From Unio delphinus (taxonomy: Eukaryota > Mollusca > Bivalvia > Unionida > Unionidae), in contig JAQISU010000108.1 of the NCBI GenBank assembly GCA_029339505.1, forward strand, positions 16,828,001 through 16,892,000: a stretch of 64,000 nucleotides of DNA. Direction: 5' to 3'. Under the pieces are notes generated by a model. It was not told the origin of the DNA. It saw nothing but the letters and a program-made list of their open reading frames with translations, and did no database searches. The translations under genes and the position numbers were made by a program. The stretch's first letter is position 1. Every line of letters starts with the position of its first letter. Positions 26,122 through 37,022 of this stretch are shown one piece after another.

Positions 26122-26360
26122 GGGGCCCCAAGTGGCAGAGTGGTTTAAATCACTCTCAATTACGGATCACTGCCATCTCACCTCTGTCTGCTTGGGTTTG
26201 ATTCTCAGATTTGGCCAATGTGGGTATGTGAGAAAGCTTGCCAGTAACTTCTCATGGGTCAGGAGTTTTCCGGGGTTCTTCCTCCAGCATTAATACTGGC
26301 TGCCATATATAACCTATTATGTGCTGAAAAATGGTGTTAAACCCTACAACAACAACAACA
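26122..26360 (+). mobile_element. tRNA-derived SINE with (CAA)n tail, 13-bp TSD
   Basis: This is the same SINE family as at 19391: GGGGCCCCAAGTGGCAGAGT head, GGGTTTGATTC B box, TTTTCCGGGGTTCTTCC core, and ATGGTGTTAAACC end. Here the tail is CAACAACAACAACAA and not poly(A). The duplication ACAATCTACCATA flanks it at 26109-26121 and 26361-26373. It interrupts the integrase of the gypsy element, so it is the younger insertion. Confidence 0.9.
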
Positions 26361-26361
26361 A

Positions 26362-26690
26362 CAATCTACCATAATTCTACTAAATGGTTCATGCAATGCA
26401 GGAATAGGTTGCAGATGAGCCTTAGGTATTGGCTGATTGGGTTTTCCTACCATTTGACAAGTATGACATAATATACAGTTTTTGGCAACATCACTTTTGA
26501 TTTTGGCCAATAAAAGTGAGCCAAGATCTTGTGATAAGTCTTATTAGTCCCTAAATGACCAGCCATATGAGTTTTATGGGCCAAACTAAGTATTTCTAGT
26601 CTGTAAGGTTTTGGAACTACAGTTTGATAGTTCATGGACTACTCATCACCAGTATGAAAGGTTTCCATTTTCTCATAAGAATTCCATAAT
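26362..26690 (-). pseudogene. gypsy integrase zinc-binding (H2C2) domain remnant
   Basis: The minus strand reads VVPKPYRLEILSLAHKTHMA then GHLGTNKTYHKIL and HFYWPKSK, the HHCC zinc-binding domain in front of the integrase core. The two histidines are visible. The CxxC pair appears only after a one-base frame change (CILCHTCQMV), so the gene is broken here. The linker to the core (ALHEPFSRIMVD) is still readable up to the SINE. Confidence 0.78.
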
Positions 26691-26905
26691 TTAATGAAAC
26701 ATCAGACAGGTTCATCAGAGGCTTCAGTTTTACTAATGGCTTTTTGGAACAAATAGGAGATCTCAGGATTTTTTTCCTGTTGGAATAAAGAGAATGAGAA
26801 GTTAAAAGAGGATCACTATTTTCAATACCTTCTGATTGATCTAATCAAGGAGTGAAAGTGCCTATCAAAAGCCTGATCAATACATGTGTCGGCTAAAGGA
26901 ATACT

Positions 26906-27325
26906 TTACTTATCAACATCATTCTCTAGAGCTTTCTTTGCCATAGCTCTGTTAACTGCACAAGCTGGGAATAAATCAGGGAATTTTTTTTCAATTGGAT
27001 TGACTTTCTGATCCAAACAAGGCTTTTTAGTTACATATACATTAACGATATTCTTGTCTCCAGCTAGGTCATTGCCTAGTAATAAATGAATGCCCTCAAC
27101 AGGTAAAACAGAGACTGTTCCAACTGTCACTGAGACAAAGTCTGATGAAACATTTATGCAATGGAGAGGAACATTAATAAAAGCCACACTCTGCTCCCTG
27201 AATAAGAACACTTTCATTAGAAAAAGACTTCTGTGAAAAAGCAAAGTACCTGGCAATAAAACATTCTGAGAAGCTCCTGTGTCCCTTAAGATTTTAATAG
27301 AGGTGGAATTTGGCGAATCTCCCAA
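26906..27325 (-). pseudogene. gypsy aspartic protease domain
   Basis: This is a 139-codon open frame containing KILRDTGASQNVLL, with the DTGA catalytic motif of retropepsins, and GIHLLLGNDLAGDK near its middle, the flap and second-strand region typical of gypsy proteases in animal genomes. A spacer with AVNRAMAKKALEND leads on to the integrase, as in Gmr1-like polyproteins. The start codon is internal to the original polyprotein; the frame before it (ISLLGDSPNSTS) also fits. No gag zinc knuckle could be confirmed upstream. Confidence 0.78.
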
Positions 27326-27737
27326 GAGTGATATAGAACCTTTTCAGAGGTCTTGCTAGGATTTTAAAACTGGGAGTCCAGGACTCACATTATTGGCCAA
27401 AAAAGGAGTCCTACCAGCAAAAGTTGCAGTCCCCTCCCAGAAAGTGTTGAACTTTTGCAGATTAGAAGAACTGTTGTTTGCCATTAAATTTAATTTCTGC
27501 ATTCTTGATAACACGGACATGTACAACCGTGTCAGCATTTTCGGCGTGTCTGGTAATTCTGCACAATATGTCATTTCTGTAAACATATAGTGTGGTCATC
27601 GAGGCACTGTGCTGCTGAACATCTGACCAGTTCCTTCACTTGTCTTGATCACGTGCCAATGCCTGTGTCTCCGCAAAACTTTTACTGGTCCATTCTATGA
27701 TATTGTCAGTTCACTTTTTTCTCTGGCTGCCTCTCCT

Positions 27738-27995
27738 TCAGCCACCTGAGATGCTGCCCTGCAGTACTGTTGTGGATAGACTGTTGGCTCTAGTGAAATG
27801 GCCATAACGTTTCAGCTTTCTCTTTTTGATGCTGGTGAAGTCTTCATAATGGCATACTTTGTGCCAGATGGTGTTACACACTTCTTTATTTGTGATGTGG
27901 TCCATATAAGAGATGCCAAGGATGGTTCTGTAGAATCTCGATTCAAGTGCCTGGATTCTTTGTTGTAATTCTGCTGTCAGGATCCAGGCCTCCAT
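27738..27995 (-). pseudogene. LINE C-terminal region (AWILTAELQQRIQALE)
   Basis: The motifs EAWILTAELQQRIQALESR, ISYMDHITNKEV and IKKRKLKRYGHFTRANSL are in the order seen in the C-terminal region of RTE-type LINE proteins. The copy at 52725 shows the same motifs better preserved (ESWTLTADLERRIQAVEMR). The frame ends at a stop after SISGG, and the usual basic RRRGR-KKRWEDN stretch continues only with stops. Confidence 0.75.
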
Positions 27996-28372
27996 GAATA
28001 CAAAAAGATTGAGATGACTAGTGCTCTCAGATTTACGTTTTCAGACAGATATTCTTGTCTCTCCAGATTGGTCTTAGCTTTGACATAGCTGATGTTGTTT
28101 GTGCTGCTCATGACAAAATTTCTGCTCTTGATTCCTCTTCAGTGATAATGGAACCAAGATATTTAAACTGGCTCACTGTTTCCAGTTTCTGTCATCTGAC
28201 TTTAATATTGGCTCAGATTTGTTTGCCATTATTTTTCATCAGCTTTGTCTTCTCAGCACTTATCTTCATGTCAAATTGTGAAGATGTAACATCCAGGTTC
28301 TTCACTAACGGGTAAGCTTGTCTTCACTGCCTGCCAGCCCATCAATGTTGTCTGCAAAGTCGAGGTGGGTGA

Positions 28373-28927
28373 TAATAATAAAAATGATGACTTTATATAG
28401 CACCTAATCTTTAGAAGCTCCAAGCGCTTTTCAACATCTATAATGATATGACTACAAAAAATCACCCCCACAAATCCAAACAAAAAACACACAAAATAAC
28501 CACCATAAAATTAGAAAACATAAAAAATGGTGAAAATATTTAAGGTAGGAAACATTATTAGGTCTTTAAGTTTGTTCTTGCAGTAAAAAAAGGTAAGTTT
28601 TAAGAGCATTCTTGCAAGTAATCACTGTTCTAATTTCAATGGGCATTTCATGCCACGTATGCATAGTGGGAATAATGAGTATACAATTGTCAGAAGAGGA
28701 GCATAAGTATCCTGCTGGTGTGTACACATGGGTGTGACCAGATAGGTATGTTGGACTATAGTCCATCAGTGAAACATAACACAGAGAACAAGTTTGGTTT
28801 TTGATTCTGGATCAAATGGATAGCCAGTTAGTGTACAGAGCAGATGGGAGGTGTGCTCTGGTCATGGTAGTCTAAGGATGATCTGAGCAGCTGTGTTTTG
28901 AAACTTTTTGAAGTTTCTGGAGTGGTG
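28373..28927 (-). mobile_element. LINE 3' fragment (CR1/L2-like) nested in the RTE-like LINE
   Basis: On the minus strand this fragment translates to a LINE C-terminal domain (MDYSPTYLSGHTHVYTPAGY, then CSSSDNCILIIPTMHTW and MPIEIRT). It ends with AGCGCTTGGAGCTTC, GTGCTATATAAAGTCAT and a TTATTATTATC tail, a 3' end typical of CR1/L2-type LINEs. The same sequence recurs at 55670-56240. It splits the reverse transcriptase of the older RTE-like LINE just before the catalytic box. No clear target duplication was found. Confidence 0.75.
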
Positions 28928-29203
28928 CTACACCCCGCCCCCAATGCTGACTGTCCCACAGTGGCTTTCCAGGGCTTTGCTTATGATGTGCTCAAAGTAG
29001 ATGTTGAAAAGCGTGGGTGACAGGAGACAGCCTTGACGTACTCCAGCTGTTGTCTGGAACCAGTCCCCCACAGAACCTTGAACAATTACTGCACTGGTAG
29101 CTTTTGTGAACAGTTGCTTGATGGTATTGGTCAACTTTTGACCTATGTTGTACTTCTTCATTGTGGCCCACAATACCTCATGCCACGTTCTGTCATCAGT
29201 CAT
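28928..29203 (-). pseudogene. RTE-like reverse transcriptase palm fragment
   Basis: The 91-codon frame contains HEVLWATMKKYNIGQKL, LFTKATSAVIVQGSVGDWF and TTAGVRQGCLLSPTLFNIYF, the classical motif B region (RQGCLLSPTLFN) of RTE-type reverse transcriptases. It ends with TVSIGGG at the junction with the nested LINE. The catalytic FADN lies on the other side of that insertion. Confidence 0.8.
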
Positions 29204-29438
29204 GCATCAAAATAAAGGGAATAAAAGTTTTTTTGAATAATACCTAATATATACAAGGTTCTTTTAAAATTCCAGTATGACCAGTGAATTAAGACACCCA
29301 GAGATATTCTTTTTCTTTAAAATTCTAACCCTATGTAAAATAAGAAACTGTAGAGTGCTATCAAGAAAGTGATGTTTGCATTAGAATGAAGTTTTTGACT
29401 TAAAAAGACTTTTTATGATGTTTAGCATGTCTTCATTG

Positions 29439-29784
29439 TGTTACGTATATTTGATTTAATTTATTTATTTTTAATTGTCAAATCCAAATTTGTCATTTAA
29501 GGTTTAATATTCATTAATTGGGAGATTTTTTTGGAAAATTCAGACTGACCTAAACTCTAGCTGTAAACACAGGTTGACCTTGGCTTGTTGACCTCATTTC
29601 TGACCTTCTTTAGAGAGTGTAAACAAGCCTTAGAAATGATTGGCTAGATCCAAAATTATCTTTTTATTTTAGTAATTAGTGGCTGATTTTTTCTTCTGGA
29701 TCATTCTATTAATACGTGATTTAGTGAGGGTAGCCTCTTTCTATGACCTTCCAGAATCATGTGATTCCTTTTTGTTTATGAGGG

Positions 29785-29828
<44 letters not shown>

Positions 29829-30299
29829 CTGTGTTTTGGAAGCTAACATTAGTAGAATCTGGGCTTTTAAAGTTAACAGTTGTGTTTTTCTGTTTGAGTT
29901 ATAAATTTAATTACCTTGTACTGGACATTGTGTCAATTCATTGAAGCAAGAGGATTTATATATTTATTTGGAGGAGAAAACATGTGCTCATAATTTCATT
30001 TGGATGATAATAAAACAGGAACTGCATCACGTGACATTGTCAGCCATTTTGGATTACATCCTCAAGATTCGAACATGGAACTATTAGAACATTTATTTAT
30101 CAGGACTCTTACAATTCCATTAGTAGATTATTTTTGTGAATTCTATATTGGAATAATGTTGGATTTGATTCTCTAAAACTGTAAGTTTATTTACTTTATG
30201 AAAGTAATTGTACTTAATAAATTCATTGTTCAAGTTATACAAGCTTGTTAGTTTTCACTCTTTCTGTGTTGCTGCTTATTTGAGCCTAAGCACGTAACA
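29439..30299. mobile_element. solo LTR, 0.86 kb, TGTTACG...CGTAACA
   Basis: The ends form a perfect 7-bp inverted repeat, TGTTACG at 29439 and CGTAACA ending at 30299. ATTG precedes and follows the element, a 4-bp target duplication. An (AT)n tract (29788-29827) lies inside, and TTAATAAATTC near 30217 could hold a polyadenylation signal. It is a different family from the LTRs that start TGTAGCG. The alternative, a 5' LTR whose internal region begins ATTGG, cannot be excluded, but no internal gag or pol follows. Confidence 0.68.
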
Positions 30300-30935
30300 A
30301 TTGGAAATGGTGCTGATCTGATATCAGCCATATTAATGAGCTTGCTTATGCTGAATGAAAAGTAATATCTTGAAAGTATTGTCTCTACACCTATATCAAT
30401 ATAAATTTTTCACCAGCAAATTGGTCCTCAATGAAAATGGTGCCAGTCATACATCCACTTTGTCTACCAGAATGACTATCTTCCAAAAATTGTGTCACTT
30501 CTCGCCCAGAATGTGGGTTTTCATAAAAACACCTCTAATGTCTACTTTGTCCTAAATGAAGGAGATGCTGTGTCCTGATTGAAGAGGTTGTCAATCTACA
30601 GGTAGACACATTGGATGTGAGAAGGATACTATTTTCATTTTGCACCGTTGTCACAGTAGCTATTTAAAATATGTTTGTATGTAGAATGTCAAATTGTTTC
30701 TGTGCTTAACAGTTAAAAAGGAAGAAATGATCATGTCTTTGGCATCAGTCCTATCAAAGGACTCTACTTCATACATTTAGTTAATTTTTTTTGGTACAAC
30801 TTTTTAAAACTTTCTATGAATCTCACAGAGTATATCGATACATTTTTTCTGACTTTTTATACAAGTTCATAAGTTCATTTTTAAATTGTTGTTAGTGTAA
30901 CACATAGCTGAAACATTTATTTTTCTTGTTTTCAG

Positions 30936-31028
30936 CATGAAGCCTTGCTTAATCTCCTTGAAGCCAGTGACCTGCCAACCCTTAGTCGTGCTGTGGCCAA
31001 AGTCTTGACAGCTTACATTACATCAGCA
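30936..31028 (+). CDS. exon of unidentified host gene (31 codons, phase 0-0)
   Basis: The exon is preceded by TTTTTCTTGTTTTCAG and followed by GTATGT. In frame 0 it encodes 31 residues starting HEALLNLLEASDLPTLSRAV and ending LTAYITSA, a pattern like an amphipathic helical (ARM/HEAT-like) segment, though too short to assign. The other two frames contain stops, so this exon fixes the frame of the whole gene model. It ends at a codon boundary and the next exon at 35397 starts at one. No start codon is implied; earlier exons must lie upstream, and I did not find them. Confidence 0.72.
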
Positions 31029-33990
31029 GTATGTATACTGTTATGAAAATCCATATTTTGTAACTTTTGGTGGAATTCATTAGTTACATTTGGGCTTATG
31101 ATAGAACTTTTGGAATTATTTTGGATACAGCTCTGTTTCTAGTTTATGACCATATAATCATTATAGAAATTGGGGGCTTATCTGGGATTTGAATTGAAAA
31201 ATATTTCAGAGAAATTAAAATGTTTTAAAATTTCAATTAATTTTGTTTCTGAATTTTTTTGGTCCTTGGTCTTTTGATGTCATAAAGGGAAACCAACAAG
31301 CTGTCACAGTCATCAAGGGGAAAGAGAATCTGATTGTAGTGCTTTGTTTTGAATATTTTGTGTCATTAGATATCTTCCTTTATTATTATGTTTGACTATT
31401 CTATAAATCTTTCTTTTTCCTTATGAGTGAAGGTGTTATGTTTGTCCATACTTTTTGTAACTTCTGGTGCATGACTATCCTTATTTTGTGAGTTTCAATA
31501 CTGGCTCCTAGATTGAGCTGGATCTAGAAATAAGTGTTGTCAAGTTTCTATTAGGGGTGACAACTCTGCCATGTATTGATACTGTTCATGATATGCAGCC
31601 TGTGATACGATATATATTGATACACATATGAACTTGGTCTTTCAATGTTTGGAAGGTAGCTGGTGCCCTTTCATGTATGTTGACATTTTTGGTTGTATTT
31701 CCAGTATGCAAACTACAGAAACATATTTTTATCATATATTTATTTACATTTCTCATTGATGAGAAAATAACGACAGTACTTTCAAACAGACTATCTGTTG
31801 CTTGCAGTGAGGTTTATCCAATGTTTTAGGCCATTTAATGGTGGCTCCATTTAGCTCCCTTTGTTTTTACAACAGGAATGATTTTTAAACATTATTACAA
31901 ATTTTGTTTCTCAGTTACACTTGGAAGAAATTACAATGTTATCTTCAAAACAGAATAAACAATGCGATTTATCATGCAAAGAAAATTTCATCTAAAACAA
32001 ATCAAGGCATGTGAATAAGGTTGAATACCAACAAAATCAATTATATTTTATTTCCTGCAGATGCAAAAGACTGCTGGAGCCAGAGTTGCTTGTATTTGTT
32101 AGTGAAGAAGAAAAACTATTGACTGCACCCAGTCCTATTCTACAATTTTCCTTTTACCTTACACAAGGTGATAAACATGTGCATTGACATGTTGGACTGT
32201 TGGGTGTACTAGAATGGAACTGTGCATTGACATGTTGGACTATATAGTTTTGATTTCTAGCCTTACCCTCATTAAACATGAGTCTTGACCTATAAACTAA
32301 TTATTGTTAGTGCTTGAATAATATTCCTCTTTCTCAAAAACTAATAAATATCTTTTAAATATAAAATGGAACATTTCTTCAGGTTACATTCCATAGAAAG
32401 GAATCCTTGAATCCTTGTTATCATTTATAAAATATGAAAAGAATGTCTTGAGGGAGACAGTAACTGATAGATAAATGGCTTTTAAATGTTAGATTAGTTA
32501 CATTTTTTTTTAATGATTGCTGTCAAAAATTTTTGATTTCTGCTGTTAATTTTGATTTCTGCTAGCACAAACATGTATGTATAGTCAAAAATCTCTTGAG
32601 AAAGTCACCTTCTGTCAGCAAAAAATGATCCAATAAGACAGGTGGTCTATTTACACTGCCTTATCATTATTCATTGACTGTTGGCTAAACTTCTTTATAC
32701 TTATCCAGTGAAGCTGGTATTTTTCTTCTGTTATTTCCAAGATTGATTTTGCAGCTGTGCATTGTTTGATGGCAATGTAAATCTCATTTTCTCAGTCTGT
32801 TGCTATGAAGGCAGCTCATAATGGGTCTGTGTATTTGGACCAGTTTTCAAGGTTGAAATTCAACTAATTTTAAGAAGGAATAATGCCCATTATTACTGTA
32901 GATATATTTATAAATTTTCATATTAAAAAACAGCCTGTCACACTAAAAGTTCACAAGAATCATTAGCATTTTTTTGTGAAATCCATATGTATTTAATTGG
33001 CACATGAATTGAAAAGTAATCTACAATGTAAGACTTGCTTATCTTGTCCATGCATTGTAATGTTAGCTACATGATAACACATATGTAATAAAAAATATTT
33101 AGAGCCAAAACCTTGAGATAAATAATAAATGGCTAAACAAAAGGATGTAACACATGCACTAAGGTGAACAGATGATGAGATCACATTCAGCATTATGTGC
33201 AGGATTTTAATACAAGAAAGTTATAAAGCAACAAAGCTATTATAACTAATGAATAACTGTTTTAAGAGAAAAGACAAAGACCACATTTATTACTTTCATT
33301 GCATACTATAATTCCATAAGTAAAGAATGTAAGGTTTCACTAGACGGCTTATCTGGTGAATTTTCATCCATCAATGACCTATTGCAGACAAATGAGAATA
33401 GTTTTACACTGAAGACTCTAATAAAATAAAAAAAATTATTTTTGTAGAAAGCATGCTTGTGAGATTTTTACTGCGGCAATCAGGTTAATTCCTTGTACAA
33501 CTGGTGGCTTTTATATTCAGCCAACACTGCCACCAACCACTCTTTTTTCACACTAATTTTTTTTAGAAGAAAGCTACATGTATTTTGAATATTTTCCTGT
33601 GATGAGGCAGCTAGAAGAATCAGTATATGCCTTATCTGCAAATATAGTTCACTAGTACTATAACAGATCAGCATAATTGTCATCACCCCTTAACTATCTC
33701 CATTTTTAGATATTGAGCTCTGTAGCAGACATATGTAAGTAAATACATAAGCCAAGTCAGGCTGTTTATTTTGCAGCTCAAGTTACACATTTGATCTCCA
33801 ATGCTGTCTAACTGTTACAGGCATTCACCAAACAAGGTAACCCATTTTCAAGCCTAACTCAAAGTAAATCTAAACCACATTACAAATTTAGCTTCTGTGT
33901 GAATTTATGAATGCTAGGCTTATGCTAATTTGGTTCATGTCTTTCTACCTTAAACATTGTTTGCTTGTGAAGATTTAGGAAGGGGGATGT
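31029..33990. other. intron 30936-35397: no other feature recognised
   Basis: Apart from the possible alternative exon at 32061 and a short duplication of GTGCATTGACATGTTGGACT (near 32179 and 32222), this part of the first intron is AT-rich without supportable features. Confidence 0.45.
32061..32102 (+). other. possible alternative last exon
   Basis: A strong acceptor (TTTTATTTCCTGCAG, ending at 32060) is followed in phase with the exon at 30936 by 13 codons (MQKTAGARVACIC) and TAG. An AATAAA lies downstream near 32343. This could be an alternative 3' terminal exon of the host gene. It could equally be a chance acceptor. The long open +2 frame after the same acceptor does not match the splice phases on either side. 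Confidence 0.25.
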
Positions 33991-34020
33991 CCACCTCTAT
34001 TGCACTTGTGCTGATGGCTG

Positions 34021-34612
34021 TTAAGCCCAATATGTGACAGGCACATCCGTCCACAGAGGCTGCAGGGGAATGTCTGGATTGTGATGGGCGCTGCTGATGT
34101 TCCCAGAATTTTCTTTGTTGTCATTTTTCCTCCAAGCTGGCCCATCTAATTTATTCAAAAGTGTAATTGGCCTGGTGAACTGTACTTCTAATGCTGTCCC
34201 CCAGTCAGAAGCTAGTGATGCCCAGTGGTAGTGATTGATGCCACATGTGGTGAGGGTGTTTTTCAAAGAGTCTTTAAATATCTTACGAGGTGCACCTCTA
34301 TCATGGTGGCCAGTGGACAGTTCACCATATAGCATGATCTTTGGTAGGTGATGATCTTCCATCCTGGACACGTGCCATGCCCAGCATAGCTGTATCTTCA
34401 TGAGCATTGCCTTAATGCTGGTGATTTCTGCTTTTTTGAAGACTTCAATATTGGTGATGAAGTCACTCCAGTGGATGTTGAGGATGGTGCAGAGACAGTG
34501 CTGATGAAAGCGTTCAAAGAGGCATAGGTGGCAGCTGTAGGTTACCCAGCATTCAGCACGATATAAGAGGGTGGTCAGTACAACAACTCTGTAGATGCTG
34601 AATTTTAAACAT
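34021..34612 (-). pseudogene. LINE C-terminal fragment
   Basis: One minus-strand frame stays open from about 34612 to 34021. It begins KFSIYRVVVLTTLLYRAECW and continues with ERFHQHCLCTILNIHWSDF, MLMKIQLCWAWHVSRMEDHH and LPKIMLYGEL, then a decayed basic tail. These are hallmarks of the C-terminal region of a LINE protein (the RWAGHVxRM-DxRLPK pattern). The frame is unbroken, which suggests a younger copy than its neighbours, but the reverse transcriptase and endonuclease are absent. It differs from the RTE-like copies at 27738 and 52725. Confidence 0.75.
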
Positions 34613-34994
34613 TAGGGAGGTGCCAAAATACCAAACTATCCAGTGAGACCTAAGGCAGAAGGTCTGTCATTGTGCAGCTGTTCACAAATTAACAAAAATT
34701 CAAACCTTTGAACTTTGTGTATCCTTGATTGATAATCTTTTAAAGATGGAATGGTTGATCATAATAGGGAATTTGGTGAGGGAATTTGCTGACATGGTAC
34801 GTCAGTTTAGTTTTCTGTTTTGGCATGAATACAACTTTACTTTCTAACATTAATGAAATTGGTACCCATAGTTAAATCTTTCCCTTTTGTCATCTTTCTT
34901 CACAACAATCACCACTCCACATGTAGATTAGCTGTTTTGATTAGTTGAAGCTGAAAAGGTTAAATAATGTAATGTTTATATCATGGTTTTCAAT

Positions 34995-35185
34995 GGGCCC
35001 CAAGTGGTTTAAGGCTTTTGCCTTTGCAGATCATTCAAATGCCTCACTTCTGTCCATATAGTTTCAAGTCTCAGGCCCGGCCAGGTAGGGTATGCAAGAA
35101 AGCTGGCCAGTAGCTTCCCATGGGTCGGTGTTTCTGTGTTCTTCCTCCACCAAATATGTGATGTATAGCCTGTAGTGATAAGCCA
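34995..35185 (+). mobile_element. tRNA-derived SINE, decayed partial copy
   Basis: The stretch GGGCCCCAAGTGG, AGAAAGCTGGCCAGTAGCTT and CCATGGGTCGG, then TTCTTCCTCCACC, follows the SINE at 19391 in order, with a deletion in the head and loss of the ATGGCGTTAAACC end. Confidence 0.7.
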
Positions 35186-35396
35186 ACATAAACAAGACAG
35201 TTTGTCAGGTTTTGCAATAAGGTCATTCATAGCAGTGTTGGAACACACATTTTGCCAAAAAGTTGGTAATGTTGAGTATGTGGTTGTTCACACCAGTTCA
35301 GTTATAGAGCAACTTTGATTAATGCATGATGAGTTTGGTCATAAATGAGAACTGGTTTCCCATAGCAGAGGTTGTACTGTATCTTTCATTTTTCAG

Positions 35397-35518
35397 ACTG
35401 GTTGTGCAGTTTATTTCAAGCCCCTTGATGCTAGTCTTCATGAAGATCAACTGGAGGTGTTCATTGGAGAAAGGGAGCATGTACGGATTCATCCAGATAA
35501 TGGCAGCAGTATCATCTG
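35397..35518 (+). CDS. exon of unidentified host gene (phase 0-2)
   Basis: The acceptor TATCTTTCATTTTTCAG precedes a 122-bp exon, and the donor GTCAGT follows. Frame 0 reads TGCAVYFKPLDASLHEDQLE, VFIGEREHVRIHPDNGSSII, then two bases (TG) that join the first base of the next exon to make a tryptophan codon. A second frame is also open, but it is closed in the exon at 30936 and gives a less protein-like composition. I do not recognise the domain. Confidence 0.75.
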
Positions 35519-36149
35519 GTCAGTATTCATAAATATCTCATTGACCAACTGAAGAAAAAAAATTCTAGTAAAAGCTTGTGTCTTGAACAATTGATGTCTA
35601 GTGTCTGTCAGTGAGATATCAACCAAGATAAACAAAGCTGACCTGTGCAAACAATAACGAGTATCTAGTTGTTATCTGAAGTGGACTCTGTGTTTACCCA
35701 GTTTGCATATCGCACAGCTTGATCACATTTACCTTTAGAACAGTATCTTTGAGGGGGACAAGGATACTTGGGTTGAGTGGCATGGTGTTATTGAGCTCTG
35801 TGCTATCAGACATAAGAGTGTGATTGATTAATTATTATAGGTCCAAACTCCAGTCATGGAACTATTGGATCATGTAGTTGTGTATCATATACCTTTTTGT
35901 TATAGTATTGTCATGTAACATAAACAAATAAAGGTTTATGTGCTTTTGACTTGACATTAACTAGTTAACTAGCTGTTTTGCTGAGATGTTTCTTATGTTG
36001 TCAAGATAGAAACAGTACTCTACTTTAACTCATCTAGCCATGAGACTGTGAGTTGATGGTACTTTGTGTTTATAATATAATGGGTTTATATATGTTTATA
36101 TCATAACCATGTAATTTTACATCTGATTTGCTGAACTTGTTACTTTTTT

Positions 36150-36453
36150 AGAAGCCATTCTTTTAGACCTGTTTTAAAATATATGCTGATTTCGTAAACA
36201 AGTTTTGATTTTGAGTGGGATGATTGTATATAACTGAAGTGATCTTGCATCTGATTTACTTTTCTGGAAATCATACTTTTTTCATCCAGTTATTAAAAAT
36301 TAGAAGCCATTATTTTAGACCTGTTTTAAAATATATGCTGATTTCGTAAACAAGTTTTGATTTTGAGTGGGATGATTGTATATAACTGAAGTGATCTTGC
36401 ATCTGATTTACTTTTCTGGAAATCATACTTTTTCATCCAGTTATTAAAAATTA
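36150..36453. repeat. tandem duplication, about 152 bp twice
   Basis: Two copies with almost no differences contain TTTTAGACCTGTTTTAAAAT and GAAGTGATCTTGCATCTGAT. Near identity indicates a recent duplication. Confidence 0.95.
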
Positions 36454-37022
36454 GAATATTGGCTTATATCATTGGGGTATTGGACAATTTTAAACTTGAA
36501 TGAGAGCCATGCATATTACGAGGTCATCTAGCTGGCTGTTTGTTACCACTCTTCAGGACATATTTTTTTTATCAGAATTCGACAAAACTCTAAATATAGG
36601 GTTAGATAATTTAAAGATCTTGTAGAAGTTAAAAAATGCAAGGGTTTCACAGTGAGGTGATTTTCTTTGTCCAAATGTTTGGTCTTACTACCAATCTGAA
36701 GACTCAAGTTTGATCAAATTTGGCAAATAGGTTTTACTCATTAAGACATAATCTATTTATGATGAGCAAAACTCCATGTGCATCAGATGTTTTTGCATTG
36801 TCAGCACTTTTGCAACTCTATTTATGTTTTTATCTAGTCTTAATGGTAACAAGGTTTAATCAAAATAACATGCAAGAACTTTGCATATAAATGTGGTGAT
36901 CTTGCAAATAAATTGGCTGAGCTTCTTAGCACCTGGGAGACATGATGCTAATCACATATCTGTGTAAATAGCGTGTATCATCAGTGTGTTAGATGAGTAA
37001 GACCTGTGTATGTTTATCAGAT

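Larger units (their letters stand above)
24885..27592 (-). mobile_element. Ty3/gypsy element with copia-like order (Gmr1-like), decayed
   Basis: Read on the minus strand, an aspartic protease (27325-26906) is followed at once by an integrase (about 26690-25740) and only then by a reverse transcriptase (about 25600-24885). All motifs are of Ty3/gypsy type, yet the order protease-integrase-RT is that of Ty1/copia. The combination is known from the Gmr1-like group of gypsy elements. RNase H, gag and both LTRs were not found. At 27592 the element abuts the 3' end of an RTE-like LINE. A SINE is inserted in the integrase at 26122-26360. Multiple stops and frameshifts make it a fossil. Confidence 0.8.
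27593..29215 (-). mobile_element. RTE-like LINE, interrupted by another LINE
   Basis: Minus-strand order: reverse transcriptase palm (29203-28928), a foreign LINE fragment (28927-28373), the FADN form of the catalytic box (HLDFADNIDGLAGSEDKL, near 28365), then the thumb and C-terminal region to 27738 and a decayed end DNIIEWTSKSFAETQALARD at about 27690-27640. The end ...CAGCAGCACAGTGCCTC... matches the LINE 3' end at 41770-41908. This copy lacks the (GAT)n tail seen there. Several stops are present. Confidence 0.78.

Noticed and set aside
35326..35532. Alternative open frame over the exon at 35397
   Set aside because: It stays open through the later exons too, but is closed by a TGA in the exon at 30936 and starts upstream of the splice acceptor; the chosen frame is also more protein-like.
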